Of a stretch of 64,000 nucleotides of DNA, positions 51,136 through 59,207 are shown piece by piece. The DNA is taken from assembly GCF_000688515.1 (NCBI RefSeq), contig NZ_JHZK01000015.1:1-64000 (forward strand), given 5' to 3'. Source of the stretch: Afifella pfennigii DSM 17143 (GTDB lineage Bacteria; Pseudomonadota; Alphaproteobacteria; Rhizobiales; Afifellaceae). The notes below the pieces were generated by a model. That model saw only the letters and a list, made by a program, of their open reading frames with translations, had not been told where the DNA came from and did not search any database. The stretch's first letter is position 1; every line of letters begins with the position of its first letter. Made by a program: the position numbers and the translations under genes.

Positions 51136-52083
51136 GTGGCGAGCGACGCAATTCTGGTGGATTGGCAGGACAGGCATGCCGAGCTCTTCGGCAAGCATCT
51201 CATCCGGTTGCGGCATCGGCTGCACGAATCGCCGCTTTTCAGCGACGAGGCGCTGGCGCGGCTCATCGAGCGCGTGCCGCGGGCGCATTATCACGTCAAC
51301 ACCATGAACCGGAGCTTCCACGACCCGGCGAGCTGGCGCGACGGCGAGATCGGCGACGCGCGCGGCGAGGAGGTGCTGGAGGCGGTCAGGAACGGCAATA
51401 TCTGGGTGCTGCTGCAGCGCGTCGCCGAGCTCGATCCTGACTACCGGGCCGCGTTGGAAAGGATCTTCGCCGAGTTCGAGGACAAGGTGCCTGGCCTCAA
51501 GACCTTCAAGCGGAAGATGAGCATCCTCATCTCCTCGCCGAAGGTGCAGGTCTATTACCATTGCGACATCCCCGGCCAGTCGCTGTGGCAGATCAAGGGC
51601 CGCAAAAGGGTCTACGTCTATCCGAACACGGAGCCCTTTCTGCGCCAGGAGGCGATGGAGAAAATCATCCTCAACGAGGCGGACGAGCAGGAGACGCCCT
51701 ATGAGCCCTGGTTCGACGAATATGCCGAGGCGATCGATCTGGAGCCGGGACAGATGCTGCACTGGCCGATCAACGGCCCGCACCGCGTCGTCAACGAGGA
51801 CTGCCTCAACGTCTCCTTCACCACCGAGCATTGGACGAGGGAGCTGCGCAACCGTTACGCCAACCACTACGCCAACGGCGTATTGCGGCGCTCTTTCGGC
51901 GTGCGCCAGCCGCGCATCGTGGAATCCGGCCCGGCCCTTTGGGGCAAGCTCGCCCTTGCCGCCGCGCATCGCTATTCGGGCCTGCAGAGGAAGAACCGCA
52001 TGACCTTCAAGGTCGACTTCCGCGTCGATCCCAAGGCGCCGATGGGCATGCGCGACATCGACGCCTACGAACTGGCGAAATAG
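51136..52083 (+). CDS. JmjC-like cupin superfamily protein
   Basis: 315 aa from GTG 51136 (GGAGG 7 nt upstream). The middle has the iron-binding facial triad of the 2-oxoglutarate oxygenase/JmjC cupin fold: YYHCDIPG with His142 and Asp144, and GPHRVV with His216. WQIKGRKRVYVYPN holds the lysine/arginine strand often used for 2-oxoglutarate, and ILISSPKVQVYYH is the preceding strand. Possible roles are hydroxylation of a protein side chain or small molecule. First gene of a trio with an acyltransferase-like protein and a flippase, so the target may be a cell-surface glycan or its carrier. Function not established. Confidence 0.75.
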   Translation: MASDAILVDWQDRHAELFGKHLIRLRHRLHESPLFSDEALARLIERVPRAHYHVNTMNRSFHDPASWRDGEIGDARGEEVLEAVRNGNIWVLLQRVAELDPDYRAALERIFAEFEDKVPGLKTFKRKMSILISSPKVQVYYHCDIPGQSLWQIKGRKRVYVYPNTEPFLRQEAMEKIILNEADEQETPYEPWFDEYAEAIDLEPGQMLHWPINGPHRVVNEDCLNVSFTTEHWTRELRNRYANHYANGVLRRSFGVRQPRIVESGPALWGKLALAAAHRYSGLQRKNRMTFKVDFRVDPKAPMGMRDIDAYELAK

Positions 52084-52124
52084 CGCCGTCCGCCACGCAA
52101 CACCATCTCAGGAGACAGATTGCC

Positions 52125-53369
52125 GTGAGCTTTCAAGCGGCGCCCAAGGATCAGGCCGCATCCCCTGCATGGAGGATTGCCCGGATAGATTCGCTCGCCG
52201 GCATGGAGGCGGTCGCGGAACAATGGCGCGCCCTGGAAGAGCGCGCCAAAGACAGCCTGACATTCTTCCAGAGCTACGATTGGTGCCGCACCTGGTGCGG
52301 ATTTTATGCCTCTCAGCCGGGCGAGGGGCCCTGCATCCGTATCTATGCCGCCTATCAAGGCGAGCGCTTGATATTCGTCTGGCCGCTGATGATCGCCGAC
52401 GATAGCTGGTCGATCCGTCGCCTCGTGGCCTTGACGGTGCCGCATGGCCAATACGGCAATGTCCTCGTCGACGCGGATGTCGCCGCTTGTGGCACTGTGC
52501 CCGCCATCATGCAGAGCTGCTGCGAGGCGATCCGCGACGAAGGAGAGGTCGACGCGGTGTCTTTCGCCAGCGTGCCGGCGGGTGCCGTTCCCGGCCGTTT
52601 GCGCAAGCTCTCCAAGGTCTCCGCCAGTAGGACCGGCGTCATCTCGGCGATGGAGCTTGCCCGTTTCGGCGGCTCCTACGAAGCCTATCGAAAAACCCTG
52701 AAATCGACGACCCGCCGGGCGCGCAACAAGCGCCGCAACAAGCTCGCCGCGCTGGGCGAGCTCGGCTATGAGGTGCATATGGGAGGCAGCGACGCATACG
52801 CCGCCCTGGCGGGCCAGGCCGTCTCCATGAAGCGCCAATGGCTGCAACGCACGGGCCGGGCGACGCGGGGGCTGAATACGCCCCATGTGGCGAAATTCCT
52901 CGCCAGCCTGCCTTACCGGCCGGCCGTCGAAGGCCGGCACGGCCATGGTGCCATCGCCGCGGCGCTGACCCTGGACGGGCGGCCGATCGCCATTGAGATC
53001 GGCTTTCTCTACCACGGCCGCTTCTATTCCTATCTCGGCGCCTTCGACTGGCAGCTGCGTGCCTATTCGCCCGGCAAGGTGCAGCTTGAAGAGGCCCTGC
53101 GCTGGTGCATCGAGCACGGGGTGAAGACCTTCGACCTTCTCGGCGATCCGTCCGGCTACAAGGTCGATTGGTGCAACACCACCATGCCGCTCTACGCCTT
53201 CCAGGAAGCGCATTCCTTCACCGGAAAAGCCTATCTCGACGTCTGGCAGGATCGCCTCAGACCAGCCTTGAAGCGCAGCTTCGAAAGCCTGCCGCTGGCC
53301 GTGCGCGCACGCCTTCTGACGCGGCTGGAGGCCGCGGCCGAGCCGCTGCCGCAGGCCGCCTCGCGATGA
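52125..53369 (+). CDS. GNAT/FemAB-like acyltransferase (CelD/BcsL-type)
   Basis: 414 aa from GTG 52125, with AGGAG at 52110-52114. Two GNAT-like lobes. Segments: EQWRALEERAKDSLTFFQSY, DWCRTWCGFYASQPGE, YRKTLKSTTRRARNKRRNKL (the FemAB-like basic helix), AIAAALTLDGRPIAIEIGFL and SYLGAFDWQLRAYSPGKVQL, then KTFDLLGDPSGYKVDWCN. These match the acetyltransferase_6/CelD group found in cellulose and exopolysaccharide loci, which acylate or aminoacylate cell-surface polymers. It lies between the cupin and the flippase genes. Confidence 0.83.
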   Translation: MSFQAAPKDQAASPAWRIARIDSLAGMEAVAEQWRALEERAKDSLTFFQSYDWCRTWCGFYASQPGEGPCIRIYAAYQGERLIFVWPLMIADDSWSIRRLVALTVPHGQYGNVLVDADVAACGTVPAIMQSCCEAIRDEGEVDAVSFASVPAGAVPGRLRKLSKVSASRTGVISAMELARFGGSYEAYRKTLKSTTRRARNKRRNKLAALGELGYEVHMGGSDAYAALAGQAVSMKRQWLQRTGRATRGLNTPHVAKFLASLPYRPAVEGRHGHGAIAAALTLDGRPIAIEIGFLYHGRFYSYLGAFDWQLRAYSPGKVQLEEALRWCIEHGVKTFDLLGDPSGYKVDWCNTTMPLYAFQEAHSFTGKAYLDVWQDRLRPALKRSFESLPLAVRARLLTRLEAAAEPLPQAASR

Positions 53370-53403
53370 GGCGCCGGGCGCCGCCTTTGCAGGAGGAAGG
53401 GCG

Positions 53404-54831
53404 GTGAGCGCGGTCGCCGGCCTTGCCGCCCGCGTCAGCGCCCTGCCGCTGCCGGCGGGGTTGCGCAGGCGTCTGGCGCATGTCTCGGCCGATAGCGGCG
53501 TCTATCTCGGCCATGCCGGCACGGCCTTTCTCATCCGCACCTTCGGCGCCGCCATCGGCTTCGCCCTGCAGGTGCTCCTGGCGCGGCTTCTCTCGCTCAC
53601 CGACTACGGCCTCTACGTCACCTTCTGGACCTGGCTTTTCCTTGCCGGCCAGATCGCCGCGCTCGGCTTCAACGATTCCTGCCTGCGCTTTCTGCCGCGC
53701 TATCTGGCGCGCGGGCGCCTTGAGGAGGCGCGGGCCTTCCTCAGAACCGGCTTCGCCATGGTCGTCGCCGGCTCGCTCGCCATCGCCGCGGCCGGGCTCA
53801 CGGGCCTGTGGGCGATGTCGTTCCTCTTGCCCGCCGGCGATCCGCGCTGGCTGCTGTTGATCCTCTTTTTCGCCGGCATCCCTTTCATGGCGGTGGAGCT
53901 CTATCTGGACGGCATCGCCCGCAGCTTCGGTCTCTTCGTGCTGTCGGCGGCGCCCGCCTTCATCGTGCGGCCCGTGCTTCTGGCCCTGGCGGTGATCGCG
54001 GTCGCGCTTCTCGGCCTCCATCTCAGCGCCGTGACGGCGCTCGCCCTGGCCATCGCCGTGACCGGCGTCGTGACGATCGGCCAGGCGGTGATGATCCGCC
54101 GGCGCATTACCCGCCAGATCGGGCCGGACCTGTCGATCTCCGAAAGGCCCCGCAAACAGCGGCGCCTGTGGCTCGCCGCGACGCTGCCGCTGACGCTCGT
54201 CTACGGCATCGAGGAAATCTATCTCGTCTCCGACATCCTGCTTCTCGGCCTGTTCGCCGAGCCGGCCGAGGTCGGCATCTACTTCGCCGCCGTGCGGCTG
54301 ATGACGCTCGCCGGCTACGTTTATTACGCCTTCATGCTGATCTCGAGCCGGGAATTCTCGCTGGCGCGTGCCGGGCGCGATCACGCCGACCTGCAGGGCA
54401 GGGTGAGCCGCGCCACCAGCTGGACCTTCTGGCTCACGGTGCCGACGGTCGCGGGCATCGTCGCCCTCGGCTACCCGCTGCTTTCCATGTTCGGCCCCGA
54501 TTACGTCGCCGGCTACGGCGTGCTGGCGGTTCTCGGCCTCGGTCTCATCGCCCGCGCCTCCGTCGGCCAGGCGGGCGACCTTCTGGTCGTGCTCGGCCAC
54601 CAGAAGGCCAATCTGTGGGTGGCGCTCGCCAGCCTGGTCCTGAACGCGCTGGTCACGCTCGCTTTGCTGCCTTGGCTGGGAATTCTCGCCGCGGCGATCG
54701 GCACCGCCGTCTCGCAGGCTGCGAGGGCGGCGGCGCTCGCCTACTATGCCAGACGCCTCGCCAGCCTCGACACCTTCGTCTTCGCCGGCGGCCTTTTGGG
54801 CCGGCATGCCGGCCCGGCACATTCCGCCTAG
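53404..54831 (+). CDS. polysaccharide (Wzx-like) flippase
   Basis: 475 aa, 12-14 TM helices, MATE/MOP (PST) superfamily. Starts at GTG 53404 after AGGAAGG. FLIRTFGAAIGFALQVLLAR, LLSLTDYGLYVTFWTWLFLA, FNDSCLRFLPRYLARGRLEE, VRLMTLAGYVYYAFMLISSR and YPLLSMFGPDYVAGYGVLAV are typical. Moves a lipid-linked glycan from the cytoplasmic to the periplasmic side. No glycosyltransferase or polymerase gene is adjacent, which is unusual. Ends 2 bp from the convergent DUF1508 gene. Confidence 0.87.
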   Translation: MSAVAGLAARVSALPLPAGLRRRLAHVSADSGVYLGHAGTAFLIRTFGAAIGFALQVLLARLLSLTDYGLYVTFWTWLFLAGQIAALGFNDSCLRFLPRYLARGRLEEARAFLRTGFAMVVAGSLAIAAAGLTGLWAMSFLLPAGDPRWLLLILFFAGIPFMAVELYLDGIARSFGLFVLSAAPAFIVRPVLLALAVIAVALLGLHLSAVTALALAIAVTGVVTIGQAVMIRRRITRQIGPDLSISERPRKQRRLWLAATLPLTLVYGIEEIYLVSDILLLGLFAEPAEVGIYFAAVRLMTLAGYVYYAFMLISSREFSLARAGRDHADLQGRVSRATSWTFWLTVPTVAGIVALGYPLLSMFGPDYVAGYGVLAVLGLGLIARASVGQAGDLLVVLGHQKANLWVALASLVLNALVTLALLPWLGILAAAIGTAVSQAARAAALAYYARRLASLDTFVFAGGLLGRHAGPAHSA

Positions 54832-54833
54832 GT

Positions 54834-55211
54834 TCAGGCGGCCTCGTCGACGGTTTCCGCCGCGGGCGCGTTCTTCTGCACCGAGGCGATCGCCTTCTTG
54901 GCGCTGGCCTTGGCTTTGTAGGTTTCGGAGCGCACCATGGTTTCGCCGTTGGAGGCGACGAAGCGCACGAAGGTCTGGCCGTCCTTGGAGGGAGCGATCT
55001 CGAAGCGGTAGCCCTTACCGGTCTCCTCCTTGGTCAGATCGATCACCGGCGCCTTGGGGGCGTTCTTTTTCAAGGAGGCGATGCAGTTCTTGGCGCCGGC
55101 CTTGTTCGCATAGCTTTCCGACCAGACGATCACTTCGCGGTTATAGACGAACTGCACGCCGAATTGCTCTTTGGCGCGGCTGACGATCTTGAACTTGTGC
55201 GGCATTCCCAT
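54834..55211 (-). CDS. DUF1508 (YegP-like) two-repeat protein
   Basis: 125 aa with two copies of the ~50-residue DUF1508 unit: KFKIVSRAKEQFGVQFVYNR...SESYANKAGAKNCIASLKKN and YRFEIAPSKDGQTFVRFVAS...SETYKAKASAKKAIASVQKN. Each folds as a small beta-beta-alpha unit. E. coli YegP is the reference; role unknown, possibly stress related. Ala/Glu-rich C-terminal tail. Confidence 0.9.
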   Translation of the reverse strand: MGMPHKFKIVSRAKEQFGVQFVYNREVIVWSESYANKAGAKNCIASLKKNAPKAPVIDLTKEETGKGYRFEIAPSKDGQTFVRFVASNGETMVRSETYKAKASAKKAIASVQKNAPAAETVDEAA

Positions 55212-55348
55212 CCTCCCGGCATTGACCAGCCCTTAGGCTGCAAACGCGCCGAGAGTAGCTTCAACTTGCCGGAAGGGAAGCCTGCTTCGGTTCTTTCTTG
55301 CGCAAGCAATGACCGCTTGCCGGAGACTGCGGCGGCAGAACGGCGCTT

Positions 55349-56656
55349 TCACGCCGGCCCGCGAGGCCGCCCGGATGGCCGCTTGCGCCCGTCCGGCCGA
55401 AAGGTCAGCCCGAGATCGACGCCGTGCTCGCCGAAGCGCCGGCGGATATCGTCGACGGCGTGCTCGACCTTGGCGCGGCGCGCCGCCGAAGGGTCGAGCA
55501 GATCGTCCGGATCGGCGGCCGAAAGCTCCTGCAATTCGCTGACGCCGATGCCGATGAGCCGGTAGGCGGTCCCGTCGATTTCCTTGACGAGAAGGTCCCG
55601 GCCGGCGCGAAAGATACGGTCGGCGAGCGCCGTCGGATCGGTGAGGGTCCGGCTTCGTGTCAGCGTGCTGAAATCGGAGGTTTTCAGCTTCAGCGTGACC
55701 GTCTGGCCCGACAATCCGGCGGCCTTCAGCCGCGCCGACACCTTCTCCGCCAGGCGGCGCAGGACCGGCAGAAGCTCGCCCTCGCCGGCAAGGTCCGTCT
55801 CGAAGGTCGTTTCGCCCGAAACGCTCTTGGTGGCCCGCTCCGGCTTCACCGCTCTGGCATCGAGGCCGCGCGACAGCTGCGCAAGGCGCAGCCCCATGGC
55901 GCCGTAGCGGCGCGCGAGCACGCTCTCGTCCATCGTTTGAAGCTGGCCGATCGTGGCGATCCCGTCCTTCTCCAGCCGCCGCTGCATGGCCGCCCCGACA
56001 CCCCAGACGATGGAGACCTTCTGACGGGCGAGGAAATCCATCGTCTCCGCCTTGCCGAGGACCGAAAAGCCCCGCGGCTTGTCGAGATCGGAGGCGATCT
56101 TGGCGAGGAACTTGTTGTGGCTGAGGCCGACGGAAACGGTGATGCCGACGTCCCGCTCCACGCGGGCGGCAAAGCCCGCCAGGACGCCGGCGGGGGGCGC
56201 GTGATGCAGGCGCTCCGTTCCGGAAAGATCGAGGAAGGCCTCGTCGATGGACAGCGGCTCCACCGAGGGCGTGAGCTCCAGCATCATCGCCCGGACCTGG
56301 CGGCCGACGGCGGCGTATTTCGCCATATCGGGCTTGATGACCACCGCGTCCGGGCACAGCCGCCGGGCCTTGAACATGGGCATGGCCGATCTGACGCCGT
56401 GAATGCGCGCCAGGTAACAGCAGGTGGAGACGACGCCGCGCTTGCCGCCGCCGACGATCACCGGGACATCGGCGAGCGAGGGATTGTCGCGCTTTTCGAT
56501 CGCCGCGAAGAAAGCGTCGCAATCGATATGGGCGATGGCGAGCGCAAAGAGCTCGGCGTGGCGAAGCGTCCGCGGGCTGCCGCAGCGGGGGCAGCGCGAG
56601 GCCGCGGCCTCAAAGCGGTGGAGGCAGTCCCGGCAGAGCGCCGCCTGCGCGCTCAT
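55349..56656 (-). CDS. dinB: DNA polymerase IV with N-terminal zinc ribbon
   Basis: 435 aa Y-family translesion polymerase. Residues ~8-25 hold CRDC...CPRCG, a four-cysteine zinc-ribbon extension. The polymerase starts with [20 protein letters not shown] (catalytic Asp), [25 protein letters not shown], then [11 protein letters not shown] (catalytic Asp-Glu), [19 protein letters not shown] and the helix-hairpin-helix [20 protein letters not shown], and ends with a little-finger domain and a basic tail ([14 protein letters not shown]). Start overlaps the DUF3572 stop by 4 bp. No LexA box is evident nearby. Confidence 0.93.
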   Translation of the reverse strand: MSAQAALCRDCLHRFEAAASRCPRCGSPRTLRHAELFALAIAHIDCDAFFAAIEKRDNPSLADVPVIVGGGKRGVVSTCCYLARIHGVRSAMPMFKARRLCPDAVVIKPDMAKYAAVGRQVRAMMLELTPSVEPLSIDEAFLDLSGTERLHHAPPAGVLAGFAARVERDVGITVSVGLSHNKFLAKIASDLDKPRGFSVLGKAETMDFLARQKVSIVWGVGAAMQRRLEKDGIATIGQLQTMDESVLARRYGAMGLRLAQLSRGLDARAVKPERATKSVSGETTFETDLAGEGELLPVLRRLAEKVSARLKAAGLSGQTVTLKLKTSDFSTLTRSRTLTDPTALADRIFRAGRDLLVKEIDGTAYRLIGIGVSELQELSAADPDDLLDPSAARRAKVEHAVDDIRRRFGEHGVDLGLTFRPDGRKRPSGRPRGPA

Positions 56657-56958
56657 CGCCGGCCCGCGGATCCGGGCGGCCGTCCCGCCTCCAGCCGGTG
56701 CGCCGCCTCCGCGATCTCCTCAGGTCTGAGGCCCGCCGAATCGGCGAAGGCGATGAGGTCCGGCTCATGCGCCGTCAGGAAGGCGAGGGTGCCGGCAAGA
56801 AAGCCCGGCTCGCCGGCGGCGCGGCGCAGGCTCTGTGCGGTGAGCCCCGTCAGCTCCAGATAGCGCGCGCAAAGCCGCGGCGAGGCGGCGATATGGGCCA
56901 GCGCCCTGATGCCGATTTCCTCTGCGCGCTCGTGAGAGCTATCGTCTGCCTGAATCAT
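56653..56958 (-). CDS. DUF3572 family protein
   Basis: 101 aa from ATG 56958. [60 protein letters not shown] and [13 protein letters not shown] match DUF3572, a small helical family found almost only in Hyphomicrobiales, typically divergent from divK as here (103-bp gap). Function unknown; overlap with dinB suggests co-transcription. Confidence 0.87.
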   Translation of the reverse strand: MIQADDSSHERAEEIGIRALAHIAASPRLCARYLELTGLTAQSLRRAAGEPGFLAGTLAFLTAHEPDLIAFADSAGLRPEEIAEAAHRLEAGRPPGSAGRR

Positions 56959-57061
56959 GCCGTGTTTGCCTTTCCTTAAAAGGCTTTGATCACAATAGGC
57001 GAGGCTAAGGGATAGGCTCAACCGTGCCCTCTGCTGACCCGTCTGCAAGAGGCGAATAAAC

Positions 57062-57433
57062 ATGCCCAAGACTGTCATGATCGTTGAAGACAACGAGCTC
57101 AACATGAAGCTCTTCAACGATCTGTTGAAGGCCAAGGGCTACGATACCCTTCCCATGCGCAACGGCTACGAGGCGCTGGAGACGCTGAAGTCGGAGCGGC
57201 CCGACCTCATCATCATGGATATCCAGTTGCCGGAGATCTCCGGATTGGAAGTGACGCGCATCATCAAGCAGGACGAGGAATTGAAGCATATCCCCGTCAT
57301 TGCCGTGACCGCCTTCGCCATGAAGGGCGACGAGGAGCGAATCCGTCAGGGAGGATGCGAGGGCTATCTGTCGAAGCCGATCTCGGTGGCTTCCTTCATC
57401 GAAAACGTGCGCAGCTATATAGGCGATGCATAG
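57062..57433 (+). CDS. divK: single-domain response regulator DivK
   Basis: 123 aa receiver domain alone. [20 protein letters not shown] (acidic pocket), [17 protein letters not shown] (phospho-Asp), [18 protein letters not shown] (Thr) and [19 protein letters not shown] (Lys). It relays phosphate from the PleC/DivJ kinases to DivL/CckA and so controls CtrA and asymmetric division in alphaproteobacteria. Directly followed (9 bp) by pleD, the standard pair. Confidence 0.96.
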   Translation: MPKTVMIVEDNELNMKLFNDLLKAKGYDTLPMRNGYEALETLKSERPDLIIMDIQLPEISGLEVTRIIKQDEELKHIPVIAVTAFAMKGDEERIRQGGCEGYLSKPISVASFIENVRSYIGDA

Positions 57434-57442
57434 GGGACGGGC

Positions 57443-58810
57443 GTGACCGGGCGTATTCTTGTTGTCGATGACGTTCTGGCCAATGTCAGGTTGCTGGAAA
57501 CCCGCCTGCAGGCGGAATATTTCGATGTCCGCACGGCGCTGAACGGCGAGGACGCGCTTGAGATCGTGCGCCGCGAGCGGGTCGATCTGGTGCTTCTGGA
57601 CGTCATGATGCCGGGCATTACCGGCTTCGACGTCTGCCGCATCCTGAAGCAGCAGGCGGAGACGGCCCATATTCCCGTCATCATGGTGACGGCGCTCGAT
57701 TCGGCGGGCGACAAGGTGACGGGCCTGCAATGCGGCGCCGACGACTTCCTCTCCAAGCCGGTCAGCGAGATCGAGCTGTTGACGCGCGTGCGCAGCCTGG
57801 TGCGGCTGAAGAGCGTCACCGACGAGTTGAACCTGCGCGCCGCCGCCATGCAGTCGGTGGGAGTCGATCCGCGCGAGATTTTCACCGGCACGCAGCTGAA
57901 GGGCGCGCGCATTCTCGTCATCGACGATCGCGAGGCCTCCATCCGCCATCTGCGCAAGGGGCTCGGCCGCAAGGTGGAGGCGGAGTTCGTGACCACCGGG
58001 CCGGAAGCCTTGGAGGCGGTGGAGAAGGGCACCTACGACCTTTTCATCGTCAGCCTTTCCCTGGCGGGCACCGACGGTCTGCGCCTGTGCTCGCAGATCA
58101 AGGCGGTCGATCATCTGCGCCACATACCGGTCCTCATCGTTATCGACCCGGACGAGAACGCCAAGCTGCGGCGGGCGCTGGAATTCGGCGTCAACGATTA
58201 CATCGTGCGCCCGCTCGACGAGGCGGAGCTGCGCGCCCGTGTGACCACGCAGCTGCGCCGCAAGCGCTACACCGACCGCCTGCGCTCCATGGTCACCAAC
58301 GCGGTGGAGCTGGCCATCACCGATCCTTTGACCGGGCTGCACAACCGGCGCTATCTCGACACGCATCTGAAATCGTTGCTGGAGCGCTCGGCGGAAGCGG
58401 GCAAGCCGGTCTCGGTGCTGCTCTTCGATGTCGATTTCTTCAAGAGCGTCAACGACCGCTACGGTCACGACGCCGGCGACGACGTCCTGCGCGAGTTCTC
58501 CGCGCGGCTGAAGAAGGGGGTCCGGGGCATCGACCTTGCCGCCCGCTTCGGCGGCGAGGAGTTCGTCGTCGTCATGCCCGATACCGATCTGGAACTGGCC
58601 AGCCCCATCGCCGAGCGTTTGCGCCGCGAGGTGGAAGCCAGCCCCTTCGTCACCGGCTCGGGCCTCAGCCTGCCGATCACCGTTTCGGTCGGCCTTGCCT
58701 GCCTGGAAGGCAAGAACGAGAGCGCCGAAAGCATTCTGAAGCGCGCCGACATGGCTCTTTACGAGGCCAAATCCGCCGGCCGCAACCGCGTCGTGCAGGC
58801 AGCGGCGTAG
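57443..58810 (+). CDS. pleD: diguanylate cyclase response regulator PleD
   Basis: 455 aa: receiver 1 (DLVLLDVMMPGITGFDV, phospho-Asp), receiver 2 (ILVIDDREASIRHLRKGLGR; the acceptor position reads DLFIVSLSLAGTDG, with no Asp, so it is an adaptor domain for dimerisation) and a GGDEF domain (~300-455) with TDPLTGLHNRRYLDTHL, the GGEEF active site and the RxxD inhibitory site (RGID) five residues before it. Makes cyclic di-GMP when phosphorylated by PleC/DivJ, driving the motile-to-sessile change. Starts with GTG. Confidence 0.96.
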   Translation: MTGRILVVDDVLANVRLLETRLQAEYFDVRTALNGEDALEIVRRERVDLVLLDVMMPGITGFDVCRILKQQAETAHIPVIMVTALDSAGDKVTGLQCGADDFLSKPVSEIELLTRVRSLVRLKSVTDELNLRAAAMQSVGVDPREIFTGTQLKGARILVIDDREASIRHLRKGLGRKVEAEFVTTGPEALEAVEKGTYDLFIVSLSLAGTDGLRLCSQIKAVDHLRHIPVLIVIDPDENAKLRRALEFGVNDYIVRPLDEAELRARVTTQLRRKRYTDRLRSMVTNAVELAITDPLTGLHNRRYLDTHLKSLLERSAEAGKPVSVLLFDVDFFKSVNDRYGHDAGDDVLREFSARLKKGVRGIDLAARFGGEEFVVVMPDTDLELASPIAERLRREVEASPFVTGSGLSLPITVSVGLACLEGKNESAESILKRADMALYEAKSAGRNRVVQAAA

Positions 58811-58952
58811 TTTTCCGGGTCTCGTTGGGACGTCTTGCGTTCTCGTGCCATTGGAGGGCCCCTTGGAGGGCCGGCCGCGGCAAGTTTCCATTAAGCATGT
58901 TCTGCTTTCCTGCGTGGGCTCGGCGCTTGCGGCGCAAAGGGGGAGCAACGCG

Positions 58953-59162
58953 ATGCAGAAAGCCACGCTCTATCAGACCGTTCTTCTGGAGCTCTACGAT
59001 CGCTTCAGCCACCATTCTCTTCCCGAATGGGTGGCCGACGGCCTTGTGGAGGAGGGCCTTGCACAGCGCGCCGAAGGCGGCGAGCTGCACCTGAAGACGC
59101 CGATCACGCCCTTCCGCCTGCGCCCGCTTCCCAAGCCAAGCCTGGTGGTCGCGGGCGCCTGA
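58953..59162 (+). CDS. hypothetical protein, 69 aa
   Basis: Small, mostly helical N-terminus (LYQTVLLELYDRFSHHSLPE, WVADGLVEEGLAQR) then KTPITPFRLRPLPKPSLVV. Good GGGGGAG ribosome site 9 nt before ATG 58953. No family recognised. In many relatives rpmG follows pleD; that gene is not present here. Confidence 0.55.
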   Translation: MQKATLYQTVLLELYDRFSHHSLPEWVADGLVEEGLAQRAEGGELHLKTPITPFRLRPLPKPSLVVAGA

Positions 59163-59207
59163 GGCCTGTCGTTTCCGGGGCGCCGCGCGCGCCTCGGTCC
59201 GAGCCGG

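Noticed and set aside
58810-58900. Terminator after pleD
   Set aside because: Repeats of GGAGGGCC occur but they are direct rather than inverted and no T-run follows.
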